NCBI GenBank assembly: GCA_002435385.1
Contig: DJMN01000038.1
Location: forward strand, 54,332 to 73,325
Direction of reading: 5' to 3'
Length of the DNA stretch: 18,994 bases
Source: Patescibacteria group bacterium UBA6489
GTDB taxonomy: Bacteria; Patescibacteriota; Gracilibacteria; BD1-5; UBA6164
A program made the position numbers and the translations under genes. Below the pieces are notes generated by a model. The model was not told the origin of the DNA and made no database searches. It was given only the letters and a program-made list of their open reading frames with translations. Positions 9,484 to 18,941 of the stretch are shown here, one piece after another; positions within the stretch are counted from its first letter, which is position 1, and each line of letters opens with the position of its first letter.

Positions 9484-11250
9484 ATGGAAAATATAGTAAA
9501 AGATATATTAATATCTTTTAAAGGAAGATTTGTTCCTTTTTTAAAATGGCTACCAGAACTAAAAGATAAGAAGGTTATAAAAGCCGATATTATAGCTTGA
9601 ATAACGGTTGCTTTGGTGCTTATACCTCAATCTATGGCAAATGCTCAACTTGCAGGATTACCTCCATATGTTTGATTATATGCTTCTTTTCTTCCTGTTG
9701 TAATTGCATCATTTTGGTGAAGTTCTAAACAATTATCAACTTGACCTACAGCGGTTGTAGCACTTATGTCAGCAAATGCCTTGCAAAGTGTAGCTGAAAC
9801 TTGAACAGAAGGTTTTATATTATATGCATCTTTATTAGCAGTTATGGTTTGAGTATTTCAACTTTCACTATGATTACTAAAATTATGAATAATTGTAGAT
9901 TTCTTATCTCATCCAGTAGTAGTATGATTTACAAACGCAGCAGCAATAATTATATGAACTTCTCAATTAGATAAGATCTTTTGATTTAAAGCAACTTGAT
10001 TTGAATTATGAGATTATGAGCATAATTATGAAAAGGTTTATCATATTATAATGGAATCATTCCACCACACAGACCCTACAACTTTTTTGATATGAGTTTG
10101 AAGTATCGCACTTTTGATTCTTATGAAAAAATTTGTCCCCAAAGTTCCTCCTGTATTATTTACTGTTGTTGTATTTATTATAATCTCAAAGGTTATAAAT
10201 TTTCAGTGAGAAATCGTATGATTTATTCCAAAGGGATTACCAGCTCTTAAACTTCCTTGATTTGATATTGAAATAATAAAAAAGTTAATAAGCACTGCTG
10301 TAATAGTATCAATTATATGATTTGTAGAAGCTATAAGTATAGCGAAATCTATGGCATTGAAAACTAAACAATGATTATCAGCTAATCAAGAACTTGTATG
10401 ACAATGATTATCTAATATAACATCTGGTTTCTTTGGATGATGTGCTATATCTGGTTCTTTTGCAAGAAGTGCAGTAAATTTTTCAGCTTGATGAAGAACA
10501 GCTCTTTCTTCTCTTGTAACATGAATAATCATTTGATTAACTCTACTTTTCTTAACTCCTGTTTTAAAATATTTACCTAAAGCTACCTTAGCGGCAGTTA
10601 TAATGGTTGCAGTTGCAGGACTTATAAAATTTAGACCTATAAAACAAGCTCGGAATATTGAAAAAACAGATGCTATTGTTTCTGTTATAACTTTCATTTT
10701 AACATTAATCGTAGCTCCTGAGTTAGAATATGGAATAATGGCTTGAATAGTTTTATCTCTATTTTTCTTTATTGCTCGTTCGATGAGACCTAAATTTGTT
10801 GAACTTTCTATGTACAACGATAAAACATTTAAAGATGCTCCTAAATTTGGTTTAGAAACAAGTAAAGATGTTGGTGTTTATAGATTTTGAGGGCATTTAT
10901 ATTTTGCAAATGTATGATATTTTGAATGAAAGTTATTAAAATATATTGCATCAAAGCCAGATATGAAGGTTTTAATTCTTTGATTTACTTGAGTTGAGGA
11001 TATTGATTCTAGTTGAATAGAGGTTCTTGAAAGTATAGCAGATAATATTAAAAAGGCTTGAATAAAGCTTTATATAGCTAGAGTCTCTTGAAAAATAATG
11101 AATGCATTTAAAAATAGTTGATTTATAGAGCATTTAGGGGAAGAGAATATTTTTAGTAGAAAGACTGATGCTATTAGGCATGCTGATAATGTATTTAAAG
11201 GAAAATTGGATTTGAGGCCTTTGGTTGAGTATTGTCCAGTTTGAGAGTAA
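9484..11250 (+). CDS. SulP family anion permease with STAS domain (sulfate or bicarbonate)
   Basis: ATG 9484 to TAA 11248-11250, 588 aa. The N-terminal signature of SulP is intact: ADIIAGITVALVLIPQSMA, then AGLPPYVGLYAS, where the conserved Gly64 of GLY is TGA. Then STGPTAVVALM, SHPVVVGFTNAAAIII, about ten to twelve membrane helices, and the conserved NITSGFFGG...SGSFARSAVN block at about residues 315-340. A C-terminal STAS domain (about 455-560) has VEDIDSSGIEVLE with D508 and S510. SulP carriers move sulfate, bicarbonate or other anions; substrate cannot be read here. An in-frame ATG at 9451 would add 11 residues. I chose 9484 because a purine run, AAGAAG, precedes it at about 10 bases and the extra residues add no family motif. 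Ends at a strong terminator; no partner gene. Confidence 0.93.
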
Positions 11251-11269
11251 AAGATTTTTGAGATTTAAG

Positions 11270-11308
11270 AAAAAGACTATTTCTGTTAAATATAGAAATA
11301 GTCTTTTT
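11270..11308 (+). terminator. Intrinsic terminator of the SulP gene
   Basis: A perfect 15-bp stem (11270-11284 with 11294-11308) with a 9-base loop, followed by more T residues, begins 20 bases after the stop codon. Confidence 0.88.
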
Positions 11309-11339
11309 TTGTTTTTAGAAAAGTTGATTTCACCAATTT

Positions 11340-11368
11340 TTGAAAAATAATTAAATTTATATTAAAAT
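11340..11368 (+). promoter_or_regulatory. Promoter of the 364-aa gene
   Basis: TTGAAA at 11340-11345 and TAAAAT at 11363-11368 with a 17-base spacer, 32 bases before the ATG. Same -10 sequence and spacer as the promoter at 5305. Confidence 0.6.
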
Positions 11369-11400
11369 ATTTATATTAAACTATAAATTTTATAAATCCC

Positions 11401-12495
11401 ATGTCTGAAAAACTAAAATGAGTTGATAAAATTCCTGCTCTTGAAACTAAGGAAAAACTAAGATGAATAGAATCAGAGTTAAAGAAAGAGCAAAAAACTA
11501 TATTGTCTATTGCTTACTTAACAACTTTAGCCAGATTGCCAGAAAATAGGGATTTAGATGAATTATTTGATTGAGATATTCAACTATGAGAAGAGGAAAT
11601 GTTTGCCGTTTATTCTCTTATAGAAATTATAAACTGATCTAATCATTTGAGTAGCTTAAAAGCTCCCAAAGAAATGACTCTAGTTAGAAATTTTCCTTCT
11701 CAAGATTATGATTATGATATAGATTATGAGAATCATAACTTTCTTGATTGAGTTCAAGTTTGAGATGATAGAGTATCTGAGTTAAATAAAAATGATAAAA
11801 ATAAACTTCAGGTGAAGAAGTTTATTAAATCAATAAAATGAGATTGATTTTTACCTTTTAATGAGACTGAACTTATTTTTAATTATGATAAAGATTTAAA
11901 TGTATCAGATATCGAATTTAAAAGACCATTAAATTTATCATGAATTTGAAGAAATCAGGTCATTAGTTTTTCAAGGGATTCTAAATGATTAGCAGAAAAA
12001 ATTAATGTTTGAAGGAAGGGGCATATTTTTGATAATTCTTTATCAATTAAGTATAATGGTTTTGGAAAACCTGAAATTGTGGAGCAAACGAAATTATGAT
12101 TTATGTCAGATAAAATAGTATTTGAATATGATGATAATTGAAGTTTGGTTTCTATAATATATATGCCTACTTTGTCCCTTAAGCATATAACATGAACTAA
12201 TAAAGCTTTTAAAACGTGAGCAAAGGCTAGGGGAGCATTAAAATGATTACAACTAGCATGAGAATATGTTACATTTGAGGTATTGAAGAGAGCAAAGGGA
12301 GTTGATGTTATTAATATAAAAAATAATGATTGATTACCTGTTTCAACAAGTTCTGATTTAAATGCTTCTAATTGGTTTTATTCAAGTGGTTTTAGTGAGA
12401 TGAAGTATTGAGAAAATAGGGAATTACAGGAGTTATATTTGGAGATGGAGGAGTTTGGATTAGATGATAAGAAGAGGATTATTTTAAGATATTAG
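11401..12495 (+). CDS. Unrecognised 364-aa protein
   Basis: ATG 11401 to TAG 12493-12495, with many in-frame TGA Gly codons. I do not recognise a family. The N-terminal third (to about residue 85) is helical and acidic, with ETKEKLRGIESELKKEQK as a likely coiled coil. The middle is rich in Asp, Asn and Tyr (DYDYDIDYENHNF, about 103-115). From about 150 on it looks like a beta-rich fold, with repeats of Lys/Asn and aromatic residues. The C-terminus is again acidic and helical (LQELYLEMEEFGLDDKKR). There is no signal peptide or membrane segment, so probably cytosolic. It is transcribed alone from its own promoter and converges with the CRISPR effector gene, so no functional link is implied. Possibly a lineage-specific protein. 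Confidence 0.85.
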
Positions 12496-12564
12496 GTTTT
12501 AATTATGGTTAGTAAGTAATTTGTTTTTGTGAAAAATTAGGTAGTAAATATTGTTCTATGTAAT

Positions 12565-12590
12565 AGTTAAAGTAACTTTATTGTTTTTGT
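12565..12590 (+). terminator. Weak terminator-like hairpin after the 364-aa gene
   Basis: AGTTA (12565-12569) pairs with TAACT (12573-12577) over a 3-base loop, followed by a T-rich run. The stem is short, so this is tentative. It lies in the 104-bp gap between convergent genes, where nothing else is evident. Confidence 0.25.
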
Positions 12591-12599
12591 TGTTAAGTG

Positions 12600-15500
12600 T
12601 TATTTTTTATTATATGATAAATTTTTTGATCTTTTAAATACTACATTTTCTTCTCTTTTTACTTTAGAATATTCGACAACTTTTTTTGTTTTTTCAAACT
12701 TTGGAGTTTTTCATTCAAAACTAAATTTTCAAACTGTAAATGCCGCAATACTATCATAATTTATAGAATTATCCTTATTATAAAACTCTAAATATTCTCA
12801 AACTTGTTTTTTGAATCAACAATTATCTTTTTCGTGATGTTGTTTTAATCATGGTTTATCTTTACTTTTTATCTCACAATAAGGACAAGTAGAACTAGTT
12901 CAACCAGTTTTTATAAATTCTATAATTCAAAATTTATAAACTCAGAAATCATCTTTTAAAAATACTGATTGTTTTATTTCTGGAGGTACTAGTCAAATTC
13001 ACTCATATCAAATACCTTGAAATTTTCTGTACAAAGACCACTCAAGTCTTCTTGAAATATCTGTATTTGATTGATAGAAATGCCCATCGATCATTTTTAT
13101 TTCTTCTCATGTATACTCTTTTCCTCCATCAAATTTTCATTTTTTTGTTTTAGTTTTTTCTATTCAAGTAAATCATATGGTGTCATCTAAATTTTCTAAA
13201 ACTATTTTTCAGAAATATCAGTTTTTTTTCGTCATTAGGAAATATATAATTCAAATCATATTTGAAGTAATAGCATCCCTTAAATGATTTATTTTTGAGA
13301 TAGTTTCTAAATCTTCAAAATTATTATTTTTTTCTATCTCCTTAAAATAAGTTTTAAATATTTCTATAATCTTTAAATGTAAATTTTCTCTATATTTTCT
13401 TATCTCTTTTTTTTCTTGAGATGTTATGATTAAATCTTCATTGAACCAATATACCTGAATATATTTTCAATTATTTAATTTTATAAAAATTCAACTATTT
13501 CATTTTCACGAAGTTATATCAAGATTTTTATCTATTTCATTATATTTTTCAAATATTCTTCTTTTTGCTGAAAGTTCTTTTAATTTTAAAAGAGTTGATT
13601 TAGCTCAATTTAGTATAATTTTATCTCAAATAAGTTTAGCCTGTGTTAAATCAATTATTCAAGTTGTTATAGTCTCAAAAAAATCTGATTTATTCAAAAA
13701 ATATGAAATATTTTTTGAAATCTCAAAAGATCTTTTGTGTGGTTCATCTTTGTCGTAATACGTAATATAGTCTGATTTTTCAAATATATATTTAGTAATT
13801 CATTTTTCATCTGTTTTTATATCAATTATCTTATCATATTCATCTTTTAACTTTAAACATTTAATTTTTGCAAATTCAAAATTCTTTGTATTTAGAAATT
13901 TTGTAACACTTAAGGTTGCAAGTTCATTTATTCATCTATCAATTCAAAAATACCACAAATCATTTTGGGAATATCTTTGATTAATATCTTCTTCTAGTTT
14001 ATTATTGAATTTTTCTATGTTTTCTTTTAAATCGGAAGTTTCTAAAAAGGCTAAATTTTCTGATTTTTCATTTGAGTTTAAGCTAAAATTTGTAGTAAAT
14101 ATAAGTTGAGGCTTTGTTTTTCTATTTCTTAGTCAAGATAGTTTTATAGGTTCTTTTAATAATCATTGTTCTTTTTTTTCTTTTAAATCTTTATCCGCTA
14201 AAGTATAATATAAACTAAATTCTGGATTTATCTTTATATCATAATTCTTATTTTTAAAATTATCCCAAAAATTAAGCCAATAATCAGTATGTTTTTTATT
14301 TTTGTGTTCTATGTTATTTATAGATAAGTCTTGAGAATTTATTTTATACAAAAATACTCAAAAATCTTCAATAAATTTTTGATATCAAATTTCATCAATT
14401 TTTAAAGTCTTCTTTATATAAGCAATTTTTTCAAATTCTATTTCAAAATCATCGAGACTTTCAAAAGTTTCATTTAAGACATTATCTAATCAAAAGTCTT
14501 TTATATCTAAAACTTTTTTTGCTGATTTAGTTTGTAAAACATCTTGATAAAATTCTATCAAAAGTTGTTTATCTATTTCCCACTCTTCTTTCTTCAAAAA
14601 TCTATTATAAATTTTGAATTCATCAAATCTTTTTAATTTTCATTTAAAGAAATATTTTTTATTTTGAGTTTCAGGATTTAATGAAAGTTCTTTTTCAATG
14701 CCTCTAATAAAGGTATTTTTATCTTCTATTCAAACAAGAACTGTTTTATCTTCTTTAAAGCAAAGTTTTTGTAAGGCTCTTAAAGTTAAAGATTTGAAAT
14801 AATGGATTTTTATAGTTCAATCATTATTATTATTCTCTCCTTTATCTAGAAAATCATGTGCCTTTTGATGAAGTCTTTCTTTTCATTTTGGAATTAAAGC
14901 TAAAAACTTATTATCTCACCTTTCAATTATTGTAGCAAAAAAAATAAGTTTTTCACTATCAACGATTTGTTTTTCATATCAAAGAATTCTTGCTTTATTC
15001 TGTCATAACCTAAGGGCGATATTTTTATAAAATTCACATAATTCTTTATAATTTTTAGTATAGATTTTTTCATTTGGTATATTAAAAAATTTTCATCTTT
15101 CCTTTGCTAAATCTTCTATTTCTAAAGATAAGATTTTAAAATTATTTTCACTTTCTTCTAAATATTCTCAATTTTTCTCTTTATTTTTAATTATTTTTTC
15201 AAGTTCATCTTTTTTTAATCATCATAATCATTGTAAAATATCATTCTTTTTACTTCATTTTTCTTTTATTTTATTTGTTAATCTTTTAAATTCTGTAAAA
15301 TTTTCTTCTCAAATATCACAAAATAACTCAACAGACATTTCTTCTTCTTTTAATTTTCAATTTTCTTTATATTTATACTTACTCTTTTTATTTTCTAATA
15401 AATTTTCATAAGTATATAAATTTCAAACAAATTGATTAAAAGCCGATTTTCTTTTGGCTTTAAAATCTTTTATAAAATCATAAGCTTCTTTCAAATTCAT

Positions 15501-16346
15501 TTCCTCAATTTCTTTTTTAGAAAGTCATATATTTTTAAAAAATATTTCATCTAAATTTACAAAAATATCTTTTTTATTCTCATCTTTATACTTAAAATTA
15601 AAAATATATTTAGGTAAACTTCATTTTTGTTGTTTTTTTAGTTTTTCTATTTCTCAATTAAAATACTCTCTTGATGATTTATTTAAGACGTAATAGTTAA
15701 AGCATCATTTGGCTATTTCTATTCAATTATTTGGTCAAAATTCTTTTAAAATATTGATTAATTTATTTTCAAAATTTGGTAATAAGTTTTTTATTTCTTC
15801 AATTTTATTATCAATTCAAGACTTATTTGTTTTTGCTAAGAATTCAAACAGATCCTTTAAAATCAATGTATTTTTTCCATGTAATTTTTGTAAATAAAAT
15901 CAAATTTCTCTATACCTACTTTGTTTTTCTTTTTGTGCAGATTGGTAAAGTTTTAGGTTCTTATGAATTTCATCTAAATTTTCGAAATAGGTTATTAAAA
16001 AATTTTCAATAAAATCAATATCTTTGAAACTATAAATCTTTTCATTACTTTTATTAAGGTTTTTCCTGTCATAAAAATCATATTTTGTATGACTTTGTAG
16101 AAACTTATATTTTATCTTAAAAAAATTTTTTAAATTTCAGGAATTTTCATAAAAAAATAATTTTTTACTTCAATCTATAATTTTATTAAAATTATTTAGA
16201 AATTCTCAGAGAAGCTTATATTTCTCATTATTATCTGATTTATTTCATATTTTCAAAAAGTCTATAATAGATTTTGAATTTTTAGTAGGTTTTGCAATAA
16301 ACCTCACCGTTTTCCTCACTTCATACAAATTCTGAAACTCTTTCAT
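12600..16346 (-). CDS. cas12a2: Cas12a2-like type V CRISPR effector nuclease
   Basis: ATG 16346-16344 to TAA 12602-12600, 1248 aa, no break, with about 60 TGA and 8 GGN glycine codons. The N-terminus NLYEVRKTVRFIAKP (residues 6-20) is the Cas12a/Cas12a2 start. Then come long helical REC parts, KSLTLRALQKL (518-528), NPEFSLYY (707-714), RuvC-I YFGIDRGINELATLSV with catalytic D803, NMIGI (1029-1033), RuvC-II IVLENLD with E1051, a zinc-finger-like CPYC with C1154 and C1157 plus H1170/H1171 and C1176, and RuvC-III YDSIAAF with D1198. The GIDRG-x-x-x-LATL motif, NMIGI, and a Cys-pair module preceded by FGIIEFI in place of the Cas12a Nuc domain match Cas12a2 as I remember it from Sulfuricurvum, not Cas12a. 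Cas12a2 is crRNA-guided, is activated by target RNA, and then degrades RNA and DNA indiscriminately, giving abortive infection. All three RuvC acids remain, so it looks active. It follows a membrane protein gene by 25 bp. No array or adaptation gene is near. Confidence 0.88.
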
Positions 16347-16371
16347 ATCAAAAAATTATTAAAAAATAAAA

Positions 16372-17256
16372 TTATTTATTAACACTTCAACTCCCACAGT
16401 TTTTTTCCCTTAAAAATCAATCAATATCTTCTATTTTTAGAATATCTATATTATCTTTAGCATTAATTTTATTTCATTTTTTCAAAAAAATATATTTATC
16501 ATTAGCATAATATATAGGATATTCTATAGAATCTTTTATAATACAGACATCTTTATATGTGTAATCTTTGATTAAAGCGAAAGGTAAAAAATAGAGAATT
16601 ATAAACAGAATAATATAGATTATTTTTATCTTTATTTTATCTAGGAATAATATTGTTTTAATAAATTTAAAGTTAAAAATGATAACTATTATATGCCAAA
16701 TAATATTAAGAAAAAAAATAGAAGCTAAAGAAAGCCAAAAATAAGCAGTTAAATTATTTAAAAGAAATGTATTGATATACTTAGATAATGTGTATCCCCA
16801 CCCAAATATGAAAAATATGTTTAATATTATTCATATTGAATTTCATTCATTATCTGAACTTATTTTATCATAGTAAATATTAATATAAATATATGAAAGA
16901 CAAAGTCATATTAATAATATAGATGATGTTAAAAAGACGGAAATACCATCACTTATAACTTGGGAATAACTAAAAAATTCTGTATTTTTTCATAAAACAA
17001 GGAATTGATATAAAATTCCCGTAAACACAGAAAGAATAGATAAAGCTTTTGTTCAATCAAAAAGTAAATTTAATAGAGACTTTTTCTCTTCTAATTTTTT
17101 ATTATTTTTTACCTCTCTTCTCTTCAAAGCTAAAATTTTATTAAACATAGAAAAAATAGTATAGTACTCAACCAATCTAAATATATTATCAAAACTAAAA
17201 TATTTATTCTTCTCCTTCATATTTTTCCTTAAAAAAATAAAACCTACAATTTTCAT
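16372..17256 (-). CDS. Five-helix membrane protein directly upstream of cas12a2
   Basis: ATG 17256-17254 to TAA 16374-16372, 294 aa; family not recognised. The N-terminal 65 residues are soluble and basic (LKRREVKNNKKLEEKK at 44-59). Hydrophobic helices follow at about 70-88, 104-128, 141-160, 171-196 and 208-230, then a soluble C-terminal part (231-294) with C238 and C287. By the positive-inside rule the N-terminus is cytoplasmic and the C-terminus outside. A second in-frame ATG at 17220 has a good AGGA motif 5 bases before it (minus strand, 17224-17229) and may be the true start (282 aa). The gap to the effector gene is 25 bp, AT-only, same strand, no terminator, so the two are probably cotranscribed. 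A role with the effector (membrane damage, sensing or immunity) is only inference. Confidence 0.82.
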
Positions 17257-17330
17257 TATAGATTTTCACTCCCACACACCAAACTAAAAAAAATTTTCCA
17301 ATTGCTCAATAAAATATTTATTTCCAAAAC

Positions 17331-17363
17331 AAACAAAAAAAAGAGAAAAACATATTTCTCTTT
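17331..17363 (-). terminator. Intrinsic terminator of the 89-aa Lys-tailed gene
   Basis: On the minus strand a 9-bp stem (17363-17355 with 17348-17340) and 6-base loop lead into a T-rich run. It lies 12 bases after the stop at 17375 and separates this gene from the membrane protein and cas12a2 pair. The stem is AT-rich, so read-through is possible. Confidence 0.6.
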
Positions 17364-17374
17364 CCTAAAAAATC

Positions 17375-17644
17375 TTATTTTTTCTTCTTCTTTTTATTCT
17401 TTTCTTTCTTTTTCTTAATTTTTTTCTCTTTAGGATAATAATAAATTTTCAAAACCCTTTTTTTTACTTTATCAGAAAACTCATCAGGAGTCTTTGCGAA
17501 GATTATTCATTCATCTCTACTATATCCTAATAACTGATATTCATCACTTTTAATTTTTTCAGCTTCATTAATCCCAACATATTCATGTCAGTTATATTCT
17601 CATGTATATAATAGTTTAGATAACATATCTTCAAGTCCTTTCAT
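17375..17644 (-). CDS. Small unrecognised protein with poly-lysine tail, 89 aa
   Basis: ATG 17644-17642 to TAA 17377-17375. Residues 1-65 look like a small folded alpha/beta domain (HEYVGINEAEKIKSDEYQLL, then YSRDEGIIFAKTPDEF), with three TGA Gly codons. From about residue 66 the chain turns strongly basic and ends in a Lys-rich tail with 14 Lys in the last 19 residues. Such tails usually bind RNA, DNA or membranes. No Cys and no membrane helix. Its own promoter and terminator make it monocistronic, upstream of the membrane protein and cas12a2 pair. Function unknown; a link to the CRISPR effector rests only on proximity. Confidence 0.75.
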
Positions 17645-17675
17645 AAAAAATTCATTAATTAAATAATACAATAAA

Positions 17676-17704
17676 ATTATATCACAACTATTTATTCTAG
17701 TAAA
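17676..17704 (-). promoter_or_regulatory. Promoter of the 89-aa Lys-tailed gene
   Basis: On the minus strand TTTACT (17704-17699) and a perfect TATAAT (17681-17676) are separated by exactly 17 bases, with the ATG 31 bases after the -10 box. Confidence 0.65.
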
Positions 17705-17752
17705 AAAAATTATAAAAATTCCTTAACTTTTTACTTAAAATAAATAATACAC

Positions 17753-17793
17753 AAAACAAAAAGCCTGTTTCAAATAAGGGCATGAAACAGACT
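17753..17793 (-). terminator. Intrinsic terminator, minus strand
   Basis: The arms CTGTTTCA and TGAAACAG (about 17783-17793 with 17761-17772) form a 10-11 bp stem that leads into TTTTTGTTTTG on the minus strand. It ends either the amidohydrolase transcript or the candidate small RNA just upstream. Confidence 0.8.
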
Positions 17794-17852
17794 CCATCAA
17801 TATTTAGTAAAGACATTGAGGTTTCATCATCTCACGATTACTAAATATAATC
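17753..17852 (-). ncRNA. Candidate structured small RNA or 3'-UTR RNA
   Basis: On the minus strand, a perfect TATAAT (about 17861-17856; its -35 is poor) is followed by a perfect 11-bp inverted repeat (17848-17838 with 17810-17800) around a 27-base loop, then the intrinsic terminator. A start near 17850 would put the first hairpin at the 5' end of an RNA of about 95 nt with no coding capacity. The loop carries ATGAAAC, complementary to GTTTCAT of the terminator's first arm, so an alternative, anti-terminating fold is possible. It could equally be the 3' UTR of the amidohydrolase mRNA. It does not look like a Cas12a-type direct repeat. Confidence 0.3.
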
Positions 17853-17912
17853 CACATTATAAAAATCTAGATTAAGAAGTAATTAAGAAAATAATTACCC
17901 ATTATTAAAAAC

Positions 17913-18881
17913 TTATACCATATTCATTAACCCCATAGCATTAGTTCTAACATATTTTGTAAGAATATCATGATCGTTAATAGAATCTAATGCAACCTGA
18001 AAAGAAGGCTTTCTATCTCAATAAGGCCAATCTGATCCCCATACAACCCTATCACTTCAAAATGTTTCAAATATCTTTCTTACATTCTTACTTGATTGAA
18101 AAGATGTTTCCATTATTACATTATCATACCCCTTAAGCCTATCAATAGCCTCATCAACTTGAAATAAACCAGAGTGTCAGATAACAATCTTTGCATCCCT
18201 ATGATTTTTTGCCAGTTGTTCAAAATCAGATATTTCTCCATTATCCTTTACCTCTCCATCTTCTCAATACCCAGTAATTCAGGTATGAAAAATTATTGGC
18301 AAATCATGTCTTTTAAAAATCTCAACTACCTCATTCACTTGTTTCGAAGTTGCTGATACTCATTGAAGAATAGGATGTATTTTCATCCCTTTAGCTCAAT
18401 TTAATACATCTTGCTCTATTTCAGCTTCTATCTCAAGTAAATCCAATTCTTTATTAAAATCTACTCCTGTAAAAGCTATTATTCTATCTTCAACATCTTG
18501 AATCGTTTTTAAATCTTCAAAAGTAATTGCTGGAGGAATAGGTAAACAAACAGCTTTAGTTATTCAGCTATCATCCATAGACTTTCTAAAATTAGCTAAA
18601 GTCGCTTTAGAATTTCTAACTATTCATGATTTTAATACTCTTCTCTCCACAGGTCATAAATGCAAAAGCTTGTTTATTAACAATCAAGGTTTCCCATATC
18701 ACATATATCATCAAATAGTTCTCATATCAATAGGGAAGTTACCTCTGTCCTGACTAATCATACCTCATCATCAATAGCTCCCTAGTATATCTCATAAGTG
18801 AGAATGAAAATCAATTGCCCCTAATTCTTTAGTTATCTCTTTTTGAGAAAGTTTTCTTAATCCAGATAAAGAATTTTTCAT
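17913..18881 (-). CDS. Metal-dependent amidohydrolase, amidohydrolase 2 type (PF04909)
   Basis: ATG 18881-18879 to TAA 17915-17913, 322 aa, with TGA Gly throughout. The TIM-barrel metal-site motifs occur in order: IDFHSHLGD (H26, H28), MKIHP (H169), IIFHTG (H199), IVIGHSG (H236) and VVWGSDWPYGDR (D284), where WPYG uses TGA. These are the ligands and catalytic Asp of amidohydrolase-2 family enzymes, which hydrolyse or decarboxylate cyclic or carboxylated substrates; which one cannot be read. Length is usual for the family. No signal peptide, so cytosolic. It has its own promoter near 18914-18941 and ends before a minus-strand terminator at 17753-17793, so it appears monocistronic. An insertion between the HSH motif and residue 100 is Gly-rich (YGGGGMISQDRG). 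Confidence 0.9.
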
Positions 18882-18913
18882 AAAAATATAATTCTAAAAA
18901 TAAAAACACTTTT

Positions 18914-18941
18914 ATAATAAAAATAAAAAGCATATTGTCAA
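18914..18941 (-). promoter_or_regulatory. Promoter of the amidohydrolase gene
   Basis: On the minus strand a perfect TTGACA (18941-18936) precedes TATTAT (18919-18914) with a 16-base spacer; the ATG is 32 bases after the -10 box. The remaining bases to the window end (18942-18994) show no gene. Confidence 0.65.

Noticed and set aside
10386..10817. 143-codon minus-strand open frame
   Set aside because: It lies opposite the conserved SulP membrane core and has no recognisable protein features of its own.
12600..16346. Standard Cas12a (Cpf1)
   Set aside because: N-terminus and RuvC order fit, but the CPYC zinc-finger module between RuvC-II and RuvC-III and the GIDRG-x-x-x-LATL and NMIGI segments match Cas12a2; no Nuc domain of the Cas12a kind is seen.
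17820..17835. Box C-like ATGATGA in the loop of the candidate small RNA
   Set aside because: Box C/D RNAs are archaeal or eukaryotic, and no matching box D pairing with the terminal stem is present; coincidence.
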